Shown: in pieces, positions 55,897-64,000 of the stretch
How positions within the stretch are numbered: position 1 is the stretch's first letter
Layout of the letters: each line of letters opens with the position of its first letter
NCBI RefSeq assembly: GCF_947502445.1
Contig: NZ_CANMZW010000029.1
Location: 1 to 64,000, forward strand
Direction: 5' to 3'
DNA: 64,000 nucleotides
Origin: an uncultured Brevibacillus sp.
GTDB taxonomy: Bacteria > Bacillota > Bacilli > Brevibacillales > Brevibacillaceae
Translations under genes and position numbers: made by a program
The notes under the pieces: model-generated
The model's database searches: none
Seen by the model: the letters and a program-made list of their open reading frames with translations, nothing else
What the model was told of the DNA's origin: nothing

Positions 55897-56331
55897 GTGG
55901 AAGATATCGTAATGACCAGAGCTGCTTTTGGGACAACTATGGCTTTTCACATCATCTTTGCCACCCTGGGTGGGTGGCTCTACAGCAGAATCATTACCTA
56001 TTTGCCTTGGCTTTTGGCTTCTGTGGGCTGTTTTTTCATCGGCTATATCGCGCTGCTCCTCCCCCAGAATCGTCGCTATGTACTTCATCTGCCGCGAATC
56101 GCAGTAATTGCAGTCACGATCCAGTATTTGCTCGCCAGCTACGTGTATGGTGCTGCGAGATTACCGTATATCGTTTATCCTCATGTGACGATTGAATCGA
56201 GCTTTACGCATCCAGATACGTTTCATGCGCTGTTTATTTGCTATCTGGTTGGCTTTGCTGTCTTGATTCCCGGATTTATTTACTTCTGGCGTCTGTTTAT
56301 GAAAGACGAGCATTATGTCAGGCAAAAGTAG
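55897..56331 (+). pseudogene. In-frame CydA-CydB deletion remnant
   Basis: The first 22 residues (GTG start after GGAAAGGAAGCGAAAC) read as a cytochrome bd CydA head, MTRAAFGTTMAFHIIFATLG. The next residue opens a different protein: about 120 residues resembling the end of CydB, with YVYGAARLPYIVYPHVTI, then FTHPDTFHALFICYLVGFAVLIPGFIYFWRLF. Most of cydA (heme ligands, Q-loop) and the first part of cydB are missing, so it cannot be an oxidase. A deletion of roughly 2 kb that stayed in frame explains this. Alternatively it is a small four-helix membrane protein of unknown use. Confidence 0.65.
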
Positions 56332-56365
56332 AGAGCGCCAGACATCTGCTCGAGCCCTCTCAAAT

Positions 56366-56403
56366 AAGCGAGGCTGCGTCCCTTTAACGGCGCAGCCTCG
56401 CTT
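56366..56403. terminator. Bidirectional intrinsic terminator
   Basis: AAGCGAGGCTGCG and CGCAGCCTCGCTT pair perfectly (13 bp) around TCCCTTTAACGG, between convergent genes. Confidence 0.8.
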
Positions 56404-56408
56404 TGTCA

Positions 56409-56849
56409 TCAAATGATTTTCTCTTCGCCAATCATCATTTTTTGCTCGAATGGAGCAGTCAGCACAATCAGTGTATACGAATTGCCAAAGTCACCTGTGC
56501 GCTCTGAAAACTGAACCAGCTCCTCTGTAGACGCCGTGACTACCTTCAGCATGTAATTGTACTCTCCACTGATTCGATACATATCCGTAACCTCTGGGGA
56601 CTGCTTGCAAAAATCAATAAACGCCGTGCACTGCCTTGTCCGAAACATGACAAAAGCCGTCGTGGTTTTACCCAGCTTGGCCTGCGAGATCGAGGCATGA
56701 TAGCCCGTAATAACACCCTGCTCCTCCAGCCTGCGAACCCGCTCCTTCACCGCAGGTTGTGTCATCCCGATAATTCTGCCCATTTCAGCGAGTGGAATCC
56801 GCGAATTTTCGTGCAGCAAACTAATAATTTGATAATCAACCTGATCCAC
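56409..56849 (-). CDS. Lrp/AsnC-family regulator
   Basis: The 146-residue protein has the AsnC winged HTH (VDYQIISLLHENSRIPLAEMGRIIGMTQPAVKERVRRLEEQG) and a RAM domain with DMYRISGEYNYMLKV. Start GTG at 56849 after AAAGGATGATGCAA gives the canonical MDQVDYQII; tandem ATGs just upstream are too close to the ribosome site. It is divergent from an MFS exporter 190 bp away and probably regulates it. Confidence 0.88.
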   Translation of the reverse strand: MDQVDYQIISLLHENSRIPLAEMGRIIGMTQPAVKERVRRLEEQGVITGYHASISQAKLGKTTTAFVMFRTRQCTAFIDFCKQSPEVTDMYRISGEYNYMLKVVTASTEELVQFSERTGDFGNSYTLIVLTAPFEQKMMIGEEKII

Positions 56850-57040
56850 TTGCATCATCCTTTCAATTTCATAAGCAGATACTTCAAAACATCTTGCATC
56901 TATAAACAAATGATCTCTAAATACCTTGATTCATGTATGTAAATTATAAGAATTGTTTCGTAAAATGTCACTACATTACTTCTTGTTGCACCCGCGCGCA
57001 GGGCCAAGAAAAGACTTTCGCACGAGGAGTGAATATTGCC

Positions 57041-58225
57041 ATGCCCACCCATATTCTTATTTTGATTTTAGCTATCGGTGAATTTATGATCGGTACTACT
57101 GAATCGATCGTCACAGGTATTATCGGCATGGTCGCAGATGACACAGGTGTATCGGTCTCGCTCGCTGGACAGCTGGTCTCCGGGTTTTCACTGGCCTTTG
57201 CCTTTGGTTCTCCCCTATTGATCGCACTTACTGCAAGAATGGAGCGCAAAAAGCTCCTGCTCTTGACCCTGCTCTTGTTTATCGCAGGAAATTTGCTCGC
57301 GTTTCTCAGCTCAGGCTTTTCGACACTGATGGTCTCCCGTGTTTTTCTGGGGCTGATTGGAGGTGTTTATACGGTAGTAGCACTGGCACAAGCAGCAAAC
57401 ATGGCTCCTCCCGAGAAAAAGGGAAGAGCAATCGCCGTGATTCTCATGGGCTTCAGCGTTTCTTTGGTACTCGGAGTACCTGCTGGCACTCTGCTTGGCG
57501 ACGCTTGGGGCTGGCGTCCGATTTTCGCCATCATCGCAGCAGCGACTGTCATTCCTTTGATCGCTATTTGGCTATACATGCCCAAGCAACAAGGACAAAA
57601 ATCCGTCCCGCTGCGAACACAGCTGGGCATTCTCAAAAACCGCCGCGTCCTGTTAGCGCTCGGCATCTCCTTTTTCTTCGTCACAGGCTATTCAACCGCC
57701 TATACGTACATCACTCCACTTTTACAGACGGCGACAGGCATGACAACCGCCGGGATCAGCACGACCTTGCTTCTGGCAGGCGTGGCGAGTGTAGCAGGCT
57801 CACGTATCGGAGGAATGTCTACAGACAAATGGGGAGTTCGTCCGACGCTGTATATAAGCTTGCTGGTTCACGCTGTCATTTTGTCCGTCCTGCCCCTTTC
57901 CGTGCAATGGTTCATAGGGGCCATCATCAGCATCATGATTTGGGTCGGTGCTGTCCAATCCACCGTACCCGCACAGCAGTATTATCTCATTACGCTGTCC
58001 CCCCATTCATCAGAGGTCGCACTCAGCATCAACACCTCGATCTTTCAATTAGGCTTGGCAATAGGTGCGGGATTAGGCGGACTCATTGTCGAGCATACCT
58101 CCATCCTCAATCTGGGCTGGATAAGCGGTATTTTGGTTCTTGCAGGACTTTGCTTCGCTTGGGCGACCTTTTCCCAGCAAGAAAAAGAAAAGGCAGCAGC
58201 GCTACAAGCTTGCAGTAATGAGTAA
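57041..58225 (+). CDS. MFS efflux transporter, DHA1 (AraJ-like)
   Basis: The 394-residue protein has 12 predicted helices and DHA1 motifs: FGSPLLIALTARMERKKLLLLTLLLF (motif A), SRVFLGLIGGVYTVVALAQAANMAPPEKKGRAIAVILMGFSVSLVLGVPAG (motifs B and C). Likely a proton-driven exporter of drugs, sugars or amino-acid-type metabolites. ATG 57041 follows GAGGAGTGAATATTGCC. It is divergent from an Lrp-type regulator, which suggests amino-acid-related efflux. Confidence 0.9.
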   Translation: MPTHILILILAIGEFMIGTTESIVTGIIGMVADDTGVSVSLAGQLVSGFSLAFAFGSPLLIALTARMERKKLLLLTLLLFIAGNLLAFLSSGFSTLMVSRVFLGLIGGVYTVVALAQAANMAPPEKKGRAIAVILMGFSVSLVLGVPAGTLLGDAWGWRPIFAIIAAATVIPLIAIWLYMPKQQGQKSVPLRTQLGILKNRRVLLALGISFFFVTGYSTAYTYITPLLQTATGMTTAGISTTLLLAGVASVAGSRIGGMSTDKWGVRPTLYISLLVHAVILSVLPLSVQWFIGAIISIMIWVGAVQSTVPAQQYYLITLSPHSSEVALSINTSIFQLGLAIGAGLGGLIVEHTSILNLGWISGILVLAGLCFAWATFSQQEKEKAAALQACSNE

Positions 58226-58253
58226 GTGGTTCGTGCATTCCACACCACAACAA

Positions 58254-58285
58254 AACCCGCCAAGGCAACGACAGCCTGGCGGGTT
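58254..58285. terminator. Intrinsic terminator between MFS and CoA-transferase genes
   Basis: AACCCGCCA and TGGCGGGTT pair perfectly around 14 nt; the minus-strand side continues TTTTG. Confidence 0.75.
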
Positions 58286-58300
58286 CTTCGTCTTTTCTAT

Positions 58301-59815
58301 TTATACGAGAGCTGGCTCTTGCTCCAGCATCGTTCCTTCCTGTGCATAACGCACATGCCAGGAAAAAGCTTTTTCCAATACATGCGGCGTATGTCCACCA
58401 CGAGTGAGTGCTTCTGCGTGATAGGCACGCAGCTGATCACGATACAACGGATGAGCACAGTTGTCGATCATTTTTAGTGCGCGTTCACGTGGTGCCAGTC
58501 CACGCAGATCAGCAAGCCCCTGCTCGGTCACGATGATATCCACATCATGCTCTGTGTGGTCCACATGGGAAGCAAATGGTACGATACTGGATACTTTTCC
58601 ACCCTTGGCGATCGACTTGGTGACAAAGATGCCCAGTCGTGCATTGCGAGCGAAATCACCCGAGCCTCCGATTCCGTTCATCATTTTTGTACCAGAAACG
58701 TTAGTTGAATTCACGTTGCCATAAATATCGGCTTCGATCGCGGTATTAATCGAGATCAAGCCCATGCGACGAATCAGCTCCGGATGGTTGGTGATCTCCT
58801 GCGGACGAAGCATCAGCTTGTCACGATAGGAAGAGAAGTTGTCCATCACCTGCTTCATCTTGTCTGCCGTCAGCGTGATCGAACAGCCTGATGCAAAAGA
58901 AATTTTCCCTGCATCCAGCAAGTCGAACACTGCATCCTGCAGCACTTCGGAAAAAACAGTCAGATCGGTAAATTCTGATTCCAAAAATCCGTTGAATACA
59001 GCATTGGCAACCGAGCCGATCCCGGATTGCAGTGGAGCGAGGCTATTTGGCAAACGCCCTTGTTTCACTTCCAGGCGTAAAAACTCGATCAGATGTGCCG
59101 CAATCTGTGCTGTTTCTTCATCCGGCTCCACAATCGTCGAAGGTGAATCCAATTGATTCGTTACCACAATTCCTTTGATTTTTTCGATATCAACAGGAAT
59201 ACCTACGGTTCCAATCCGTTGATCCACAGCGGTGAGTGGGATTGGTCCACGCTCTCCTTGTCTGGCTGGCGTGTAAATATCGTGAACGCCTTCCAGCTCT
59301 GGCGATTGAGCCAGATTCAATTCGATAATGACATGCTTGGCATACTCAACGAAAATACTCGAATTCCCTACAGACGTAGTAGGAATAATCATGCCATCCT
59401 CAGTTATTGCAACCGCTTCCACAATCGCGTAATCAATCGGTGCCATGACTCCTCCACGAATTAACTCCGCAGTGTGAGACAGATGCTGATCCACAAACAT
59501 CAGGCTGCCATCATTAATTTTTTTGCGCATCACCGGGTCTGCCTGGAAAGGAAGACGCTTCATGATGATTCCTGCTTCAGCCATTACTGCATCCACATCA
59601 GATCCGAGTGAAGCTCCTGTATATACGTTCACCCCGAAAGGCTTATTCTCTTTTTTGGCTAACTCCGCTAATGCGAGTGTAACTACCTTGGCATCACCAG
59701 CACGCGTGAAGCCACTTAACCCGATCGTCATGCCATCCTCGATAAAGCCCGCTGCTACCTCAGCTGTCACGATTTTATCTGCCATTCGTTTATCGCGTAA
59801 GCGCTCCCACATCAT
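58301..59815 (-). CDS. Acetyl-CoA hydrolase/succinate:acetate CoA-transferase family
   Basis: The 504-residue enzyme is a class I CoA-transferase of the Cat1/ScpC/AarC group: AAGFIEDGMTIGLSGFTRAGDAK, VNVYTGASLGSDVD, IEADIYGNVNSTNVSGTKMMNGIGGSGDFARNA with the catalytic Glu in the EADIYGN segment, and VTEQGLADLRGL. It moves CoA between acetate and succinate or propionate. Start ATG at 59815 (or the next ATG) after GGGGGGTCACA. A LytTR regulator lies 140 bp upstream on the same strand. Confidence 0.92.
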   Translation of the reverse strand: MMWERLRDKRMADKIVTAEVAAGFIEDGMTIGLSGFTRAGDAKVVTLALAELAKKENKPFGVNVYTGASLGSDVDAVMAEAGIIMKRLPFQADPVMRKKINDGSLMFVDQHLSHTAELIRGGVMAPIDYAIVEAVAITEDGMIIPTTSVGNSSIFVEYAKHVIIELNLAQSPELEGVHDIYTPARQGERGPIPLTAVDQRIGTVGIPVDIEKIKGIVVTNQLDSPSTIVEPDEETAQIAAHLIEFLRLEVKQGRLPNSLAPLQSGIGSVANAVFNGFLESEFTDLTVFSEVLQDAVFDLLDAGKISFASGCSITLTADKMKQVMDNFSSYRDKLMLRPQEITNHPELIRRMGLISINTAIEADIYGNVNSTNVSGTKMMNGIGGSGDFARNARLGIFVTKSIAKGGKVSSIVPFASHVDHTEHDVDIIVTEQGLADLRGLAPRERALKMIDNCAHPLYRDQLRAYHAEALTRGGHTPHVLEKAFSWHVRYAQEGTMLEQEPALV

Positions 59816-59955
59816 TGTGACCCCCCCTGCCAATTCTTTGTTGTCCTATACACTATCACATGAATTCTGAGCGGGCACTCGATTTTGGGTAAAGCAGAAT
59901 ATTTATGCGGTGAAGTAGCATTTTTGACAGCGAACCATTCTCACCAGATGACTGA

Positions 59956-60627
59956 TCAAAAGCCAAGCAATTGCCGAAAAGAGCTGGCATAAGTCTGACT
60001 GACAGGCACACGCGTTTTTTGTTTATCCTTCATCTCCAGCATAAACGTCGAGTGAAAATGCGGATGAATAAAGCCGATCGATTCCATATTGACGAAATAA
60101 GAACGATGACAGCGCACAAATCGCTCGGATGGAAGCATGTACTCCAGCTCAGCCATACTGTACTTGTTGGCGAACGTACCGCTTGCTGTATGCAAAAGCG
60201 TTCTCCCTTCGTTCGAGCTGATGTACACGATCTCATTCAGTGGAATTGGCAGCCAGCCATCCTCCCCTTTGCCGATCAAAAACGGAAGGCGTGGTTCAGG
60301 ACTTACTAGAGGCATTGTTTGCACAGGATAAATCGCGGTGATACACCCCATCACCTGTCCATGTCGGACGAGTGGCAAAGACAATCCATAATAAGGCACA
60401 CCAAAGACGCGACTCTCGACTTGATGGCCCACTTTTCCCATTTCATTCAATGCCTGGTGTGTAGCAGAGCCAATCGGCACCTGATCCCCCGGAACGATTT
60501 TCAAATCTACCGTTGAGCTTGGCTGGTAGTAGAGGTATTTTGAGCCGTCTGAAATGGCAACGGATACTCCTTCAGGAACAACTTCACCAATCATTTGCAA
60601 CACTTCTGGAACCAATGTGTCTTCCAT
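59956..60627 (-). CDS. LytTR-domain transcriptional regulator
   Basis: The 223-residue protein has an N-terminal sensor domain of about 110 residues resembling PAS/GAF signal modules (VSVAISDGSKYLYYQPSSTVDLKIVPGDQVPIGSATHQALNEMGKVG) and a LytTR DNA-binding domain (about 125-220: NEIVYISSNEGRTLLHTASGTFANKYSMAELEYMLPSERFVRCHRSYFVNMESI). No receiver domain, so it is a one-component regulator. It probably controls the CoA-transferase gene downstream. ATG after GCAGGGGGAGTCTTC. Confidence 0.88.
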   Translation of the reverse strand: MEDTLVPEVLQMIGEVVPEGVSVAISDGSKYLYYQPSSTVDLKIVPGDQVPIGSATHQALNEMGKVGHQVESRVFGVPYYGLSLPLVRHGQVMGCITAIYPVQTMPLVSPEPRLPFLIGKGEDGWLPIPLNEIVYISSNEGRTLLHTASGTFANKYSMAELEYMLPSERFVRCHRSYFVNMESIGFIHPHFHSTFMLEMKDKQKTRVPVSQTYASSFRQLLGF

Positions 60628-60791
60628 GAAGACTCCCCCTGCTCCATTTTTCTCTTTTCTTCTATTAAACCATAGATAGGTACCCTCTGATCAATCCTTG
60701 TCTTTCCAATCATATACATGGGAAATGCCCCGTTCAAGGTCACCTGTTGTGCTATCATGGAAGCAACTGTTCCTAGTAAAGGCGGTGCCTC

Positions 60792-62813
60792 ATGAACAAC
60801 ACCATTGTTGTGATTGCAAATGCGATAGACACACTCGAATTTTTGTTAAAAGAACTGCGGGCTTATTTGGAGCCATACTGTCGTGTAATCGGTTATGTCA
60901 GCTATGAACACATTCCAGACTTGCGAGGAGCCGCACACATCTTCATCACCTCCAAGTCACCACTTCTCTATACCATCGCACGTCAGGCTGCCGCAGACGA
61001 AGTTCCGATTACGGTATTGAACCGCTTTTTTGAGCTGCGCAAAATTAAGGCACTGATGCAAATACCTCCAGGAACAACAGTAGCAGTGATGAACAACTCG
61101 CCAGTCAGTGCCCAGGAAGTAATCGATAATCTTTTGGAAGCCAATATTGATCACTTGAACTATGTTCCTTTTCATCCTGGATGTACGTTCGATGATACAA
61201 ACACGTACGCCATAATTATGAGCGTGCCTGACGTACCTTTGCCGCCCCATGTTGAGGTCATTGATCTCGGGTTTCGCAAAATCAGTATTCACGATCTGAT
61301 CGATACGGGACGCAAGGTAGGTGTGCCCATCGAGTGGGAGCGCGAATACTTGTCCAAATTCATCGTAGAAATGTCGGAGCTGGCCAAAATGCTCGGCACC
61401 TCCTACGCCGAGGTTCAGAAGCTGAACAGTCAGCTCCAGTCTACCTTTCAGGCTGTCAAGGATCCCGTTATCGCTTGCAATGAGGACGGGCTGATTACCT
61501 TCATCAATGACGTCGCAGTGGATTTGTTTTGTCCTCAGGACACTTCCATCATCGGGCGCTCTTACACCCTGCTCAAAGAACACGACCTGCTGACCCCCTT
61601 TTTCGAGCATGAGGGGCAGGAGGATACGCTGGTCACCATCGACGGTCGGCAATTTATTGTTAGCAGCCAAAGTATTCGCCGGAGCCAGGAGCATCTGGGA
61701 TTTGTCTGTACGTTCAAAGACGTCACGGAAATTCAGCGCTTGCGTACCCAGCTCACCTTGCGCGGTCACACGGCCACCTATTCGTTTTCCGACATAAAAG
61801 GGGAAAGTGAGCGATTGACGCACGCCATTGAACTGAGCAAAAAGATGGCAAAAAACAACCAAACTATTCTCCTGCTCGGAGAAAATGGAACAGGAAAAGA
61901 GCTGTTTGCCCACGCCATTCATCAGCACTCCCTGCGGAAAAACGGCCCGTTTGTCGCGATCAACTGCGCCTCTCTGCCAGAAAACCTGCTGGAGAGCGAG
62001 CTGTTCGGATATGAGGACGGAGCGTTCACCGGCGCCCGAAAAGGTGGTAAGCCAGGTGTGTTTGAGCAAGCGGACGGCGGGACCATTTTCCTCGATGAGG
62101 TCGGAGATATATCGCCATCGATTCAAGTAAAGCTGCTCCGCGTGTTACAGGAAAAGCAAGTCATTCGCGTGGGCGGAACCGGGGTACTCTCTGTCGATTG
62201 CCGCGTAGTTGCAGCGACCAACCGTGATCTGGAGGATGCTGTCTCACAGGGACATTTCCGCGAAGACCTGTTTTATCGTCTGGCTGTTCTGCCGATTGAA
62301 ATTCCATCGCTGCGTGAGCGAATCAGCGACCTTCCCCTGCTCATACATGACCATCTCGATAAGCAGGGCATACGGAAAACCTGGTCACCTGAAGTCATGG
62401 AGCTGCTGCTCAGTCACGATTGGCGAGGAAACATTCGCGAGCTGAAAAATGTCGTGGATTACGCCATTACCGTATCTGAACAGCCTGTGATCAATATGCA
62501 CGATCTGCCCAAACGACTCATTGATCGCGTATTCCGCAAGACCACACATGAAATTCCAGTGACCATCGCGGATGATCGAAATTTGGATATTCTTTCCTGT
62601 TTGTATCAATACTACACAGCAAACAAACCAGTGGGACGCTATCAGCTTGCGCATTCACCGACTCTAAAGGCTACAGGCTGGACAGAGAGTGCCCTTCGCA
62701 ACAAGCTGAAGCATTTGGAGCAGCAAAGCCTGGTACAATCGGGCACGACCCGTCAGGGAACCACGATTACTCGAGAAGGAATTGAGGTACTGCGTCAACA
62801 CGGGCGGATTTGA
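60792..62813 (+). CDS. Sigma-54-dependent activator with PrpR-N and PAS domains
   Basis: The 673-residue protein has an N-terminal PrpR-like sensor (about 1-190), PAS (about 215-320; SQLQSTFQAVKDPVIACNEDG), an AAA+ module with GENGTGKE (about 361), GAFTGA (about 409) and DEVGD, and a C-terminal region that is not Fis-like but ends in a winged-helix-type segment (LSCLYQYYTANKPVGRYQLAHSPTLKATGWTESALRNKLKHLEQQ). It is followed by a perfect sigma-54 promoter and a YfcC carrier, its probable target. ATG after AAAGGCGGTGCCTC. Confidence 0.9.
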   Translation: MNNTIVVIANAIDTLEFLLKELRAYLEPYCRVIGYVSYEHIPDLRGAAHIFITSKSPLLYTIARQAAADEVPITVLNRFFELRKIKALMQIPPGTTVAVMNNSPVSAQEVIDNLLEANIDHLNYVPFHPGCTFDDTNTYAIIMSVPDVPLPPHVEVIDLGFRKISIHDLIDTGRKVGVPIEWEREYLSKFIVEMSELAKMLGTSYAEVQKLNSQLQSTFQAVKDPVIACNEDGLITFINDVAVDLFCPQDTSIIGRSYTLLKEHDLLTPFFEHEGQEDTLVTIDGRQFIVSSQSIRRSQEHLGFVCTFKDVTEIQRLRTQLTLRGHTATYSFSDIKGESERLTHAIELSKKMAKNNQTILLLGENGTGKELFAHAIHQHSLRKNGPFVAINCASLPENLLESELFGYEDGAFTGARKGGKPGVFEQADGGTIFLDEVGDISPSIQVKLLRVLQEKQVIRVGGTGVLSVDCRVVAATNRDLEDAVSQGHFREDLFYRLAVLPIEIPSLRERISDLPLLIHDHLDKQGIRKTWSPEVMELLLSHDWRGNIRELKNVVDYAITVSEQPVINMHDLPKRLIDRVFRKTTHEIPVTIADDRNLDILSCLYQYYTANKPVGRYQLAHSPTLKATGWTESALRNKLKHLEQQSLVQSGTTRQGTTITREGIEVLRQHGRI

Positions 62814-62839
62814 GCGCAAGGGAAACGAATATTAGGCTG

Positions 62840-62863
62840 TATTAGGCTGAATAAAACCTAATA
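62840..62863 (+). promoter_or_regulatory. Candidate upstream activator site of the YfcC gene
   Basis: TATTAGG and CCTAATA form perfect arms around CTGAATAAAA, and TATTAGGCTG is directly repeated just before it. It ends 83 bp upstream of the sigma-54 promoter. Confidence 0.5.
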
Positions 62864-62945
62864 AACATTCCTAAAGAACGGATGAGCGTATCCGCTTACA
62901 TCCGCAAATCGAAGAAAAGTCCCTTATTTCGCTACATTTCGACAG

Positions 62946-62963
62946 TTGGCACGCCCCTTGCTT
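62946..62963 (+). promoter_or_regulatory. Sigma-54 promoter of the YfcC gene
   Basis: TTGGCACGCCCCTTGCTT matches the full -24/-12 consensus with exact 10-bp spacing between GG and GC. The start codon is 31 bp downstream. Confidence 0.9.
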
Positions 62964-62993
62964 GTATATTCCGAAAAAAAGCGAGGTGACCTC

Positions 62994-64000
62994 ATGGCTA
63001 CACAACATTCATCTGAGCAGACAACACCTGCTAAGAAACGTTTTTCTGTGCCACACACTTATGCCATTCTCTTTATCATCATTATTTTGGCAGCGTTAGC
63101 ATCCTATGTCTTGCCGACAGGAGAGTTCGAACGCGTCAAGGACGCCGCTTCCGGTAAAACCATCGTTGTAAATGGTAGCTATCATGAAGTAGAAAGCAGT
63201 CCAGTCGGATTTTTCGACATGTTTAAAGCCATTCCAGACGGGATGCAAAAAGGCTCACAAATTATCTTTTACATTTTTATCGTCAGTGGAGTTTTTGGAA
63301 TCATCCGTCAGACCGGAGCAATCGAGGCCGGTATTAACAAAGGGGTTCGACATTTAGAGGGTAGGGAAAAGCTTTTAATCCCCGCTTCCATGTTCCTCTT
63401 CTCTATCGGTGGCTTTACGATGGGGATGGCTGAGGAAAGCATCATTTTTGTTCCAATCGGAATCGCCTTGGCACGTGCTATGGGCTTTGACGCGGTAACA
63501 GGTACTGCGATGATTACCATGGGGGCAGCGAGCGGCTTCATGGGAGGTATGCTCAATCCGTTTACGGTGGGTGTCGCCCAGTCTCTTGCCCAGCTGCCAT
63601 TGTTCTCTGGTCTCACCTTCCGTGCAGTTGTCTATGTATTCGTTCTCGGTTTTGCGATCTGGTATGTCATGCGTTATGCTTACCGCGTAAAAGCTGATCC
63701 AACCAAAAGTGTAATCTACGCAATCGAAAAACAAACCAGTACCGAAAATGTAGAAGTAGACATCCCTGATCTGAATGCTCGTCACAAGCTCGTCTTTTTG
63801 GTTATGGTTTGTGGACTCGCGATGAACGTCTACGGTGTATTCAAATACGAATGGTTCCTGACTGAGCTGACCGCTTCGTTCTTGATCATGGGTCTGGTTG
63901 CCGGATTAGTCGGTGGTCTCTCCGTCAACAGCCTGTTTGACTCCTTTGTCGCTGGTGCAAAAGCAGTTACGTTTGGAGCCCTGATCGTTGGTTTTGCCCG
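62994..64000 (+). CDS. YfcC-family membrane carrier, cut by the window end
   Basis: The first 335 residues are present and the gene runs off the edge. ATG after AAGCGAGGTGACCTC; MATQHSSEQTTPAKKRFSVP leads to the first helix. Repeated hydrophobic helices, FFDMFKAIPDGMQKGSQIIFYIFIVSGVFGIIRQTGAIEAGI and GGFTMGMAEESIIFVPIGIALARAMGFDAVTGTAMITMGAASGFMGGMLNPFTVGVAQSLAQLP match the YfcC/ArcD-like superfamily. The substrate is unknown, possibly an amino acid, peptide or carboxylate. Sigma-54 control is inferred from the promoter upstream. Confidence 0.88.
   Translation, partial: MATQHSSEQTTPAKKRFSVPHTYAILFIIIILAALASYVLPTGEFERVKDAASGKTIVVNGSYHEVESSPVGFFDMFKAIPDGMQKGSQIIFYIFIVSGVFGIIRQTGAIEAGINKGVRHLEGREKLLIPASMFLFSIGGFTMGMAEESIIFVPIGIALARAMGFDAVTGTAMITMGAASGFMGGMLNPFTVGVAQSLAQLPLFSGLTFRAVVYVFVLGFAIWYVMRYAYRVKADPTKSVIYAIEKQTSTENVEVDIPDLNARHKLVFLVMVCGLAMNVYGVFKYEWFLTELTASFLIMGLVAGLVGGLSVNSLFDSFVAGAKAVTFGALIVGFA

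Noticed and set aside
60957..62126. Open frame of 389 codons on the minus strand
   Set aside because: Antisense to the sigma-54 activator, no ribosome site, no domain.
1..64000. CRISPR arrays, tRNA or rRNA genes, prophage and intact insertion sequences
   Set aside because: None were recognised on reading; no regularly spaced repeats, transposase motifs or tRNA-like folds stood out.

Overview
The window looks like chromosomal DNA of an aerobic, spore-forming Bacillota bacterium, most likely Brevibacillus or a close relative. This is inferred from the gene set (Spo0M, YunB and YtaF sporulation proteins, ba3-type oxidase, MhqR-like, Zur-like and CsoR-like circuits), strong AGGAGG ribosome sites, frequent GTG and TTG starts and a GC content near half. 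I see no rRNA, tRNA, CRISPR array, prophage or intact insertion sequence. Nearly all genes are ordinary core or accessory metabolism; the novelty lies mainly in the spaces between them.

Layout. 1-5.4 kb: metallo-hydrolase, Lrp regulator, small membrane proteins, cupin, a cation/proton antiporter behind two tandem hairpin/U-tract elements, and a zinc-sparing operon (COG0523 GTPase plus a zinc-free L33) with Zur-like boxes. 5.5-10.2 kb: two divergent exported FG-GAP-type proteins and an OmpR/PhoR-type two-component system. 10.2-15.4 kb: an amidase with a small GatC/AtzG-like partner, divergent from a receptor-sigma-54 activator fusion, with a matching sigma-54 promoter; a nitroreductase; a deleted SDR gene. 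15.5-20.2 kb: ba3-type oxidase operon and a NarL-type two-component system sharing a promoter-operator layout. 20.3-31.4 kb: GNAT, copper-amine-oxidase-N protein, YunB, Ca-type P-ATPase, YtaF, lipoprotein, DUF1036, Spo0M, DUF2935, arginase family.

31.4-40.5 kb: the Kdp potassium system (a 35-residue protein, KdpF, KdpA, KdpB, KdpC, a tandem KdpD-like sensor without a kinase, and an unknown protein) behind a leader of about 590 nt that holds a ydaO-type c-di-AMP riboswitch and a second, unidentified structured domain. 40.5-46.9 kb: an operon of PHP phosphoesterase, TIM-barrel protein, SurE and a Fbp/Afu-like ABC transporter, plausibly for phosphorylated organic compounds. 47-50.1 kb: CopZ-CopA with two CsoR-type operators. 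50.7-52.8 kb: PsuG-PsuK, the kinase carrying a DNA-binding head and facing a 12-bp-arm palindrome. 53.2-55.8 kb: MhqR-like regulator, azoreductase, DoxX and pirin with a shared operator. 55.9-64 kb: an apparent CydA-CydB deletion remnant, Lrp and MFS pair, CoA-transferase with LytTR regulator, and a sigma-54 activator followed by a textbook sigma-54 promoter and a YfcC-type carrier cut by the window edge.

The strongest candidate for something undescribed is a pair of related long inverted-repeat elements (18101-18345 and 47027-47192). They share a conserved core, while their outer arms differ in sequence yet stay self-complementary, as expected of a selected RNA or repeat structure. The second is the unidentified structured domain in the kdp leader. 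All start choices, operator assignments and functions rest on reading the sequence alone; no searches were run.
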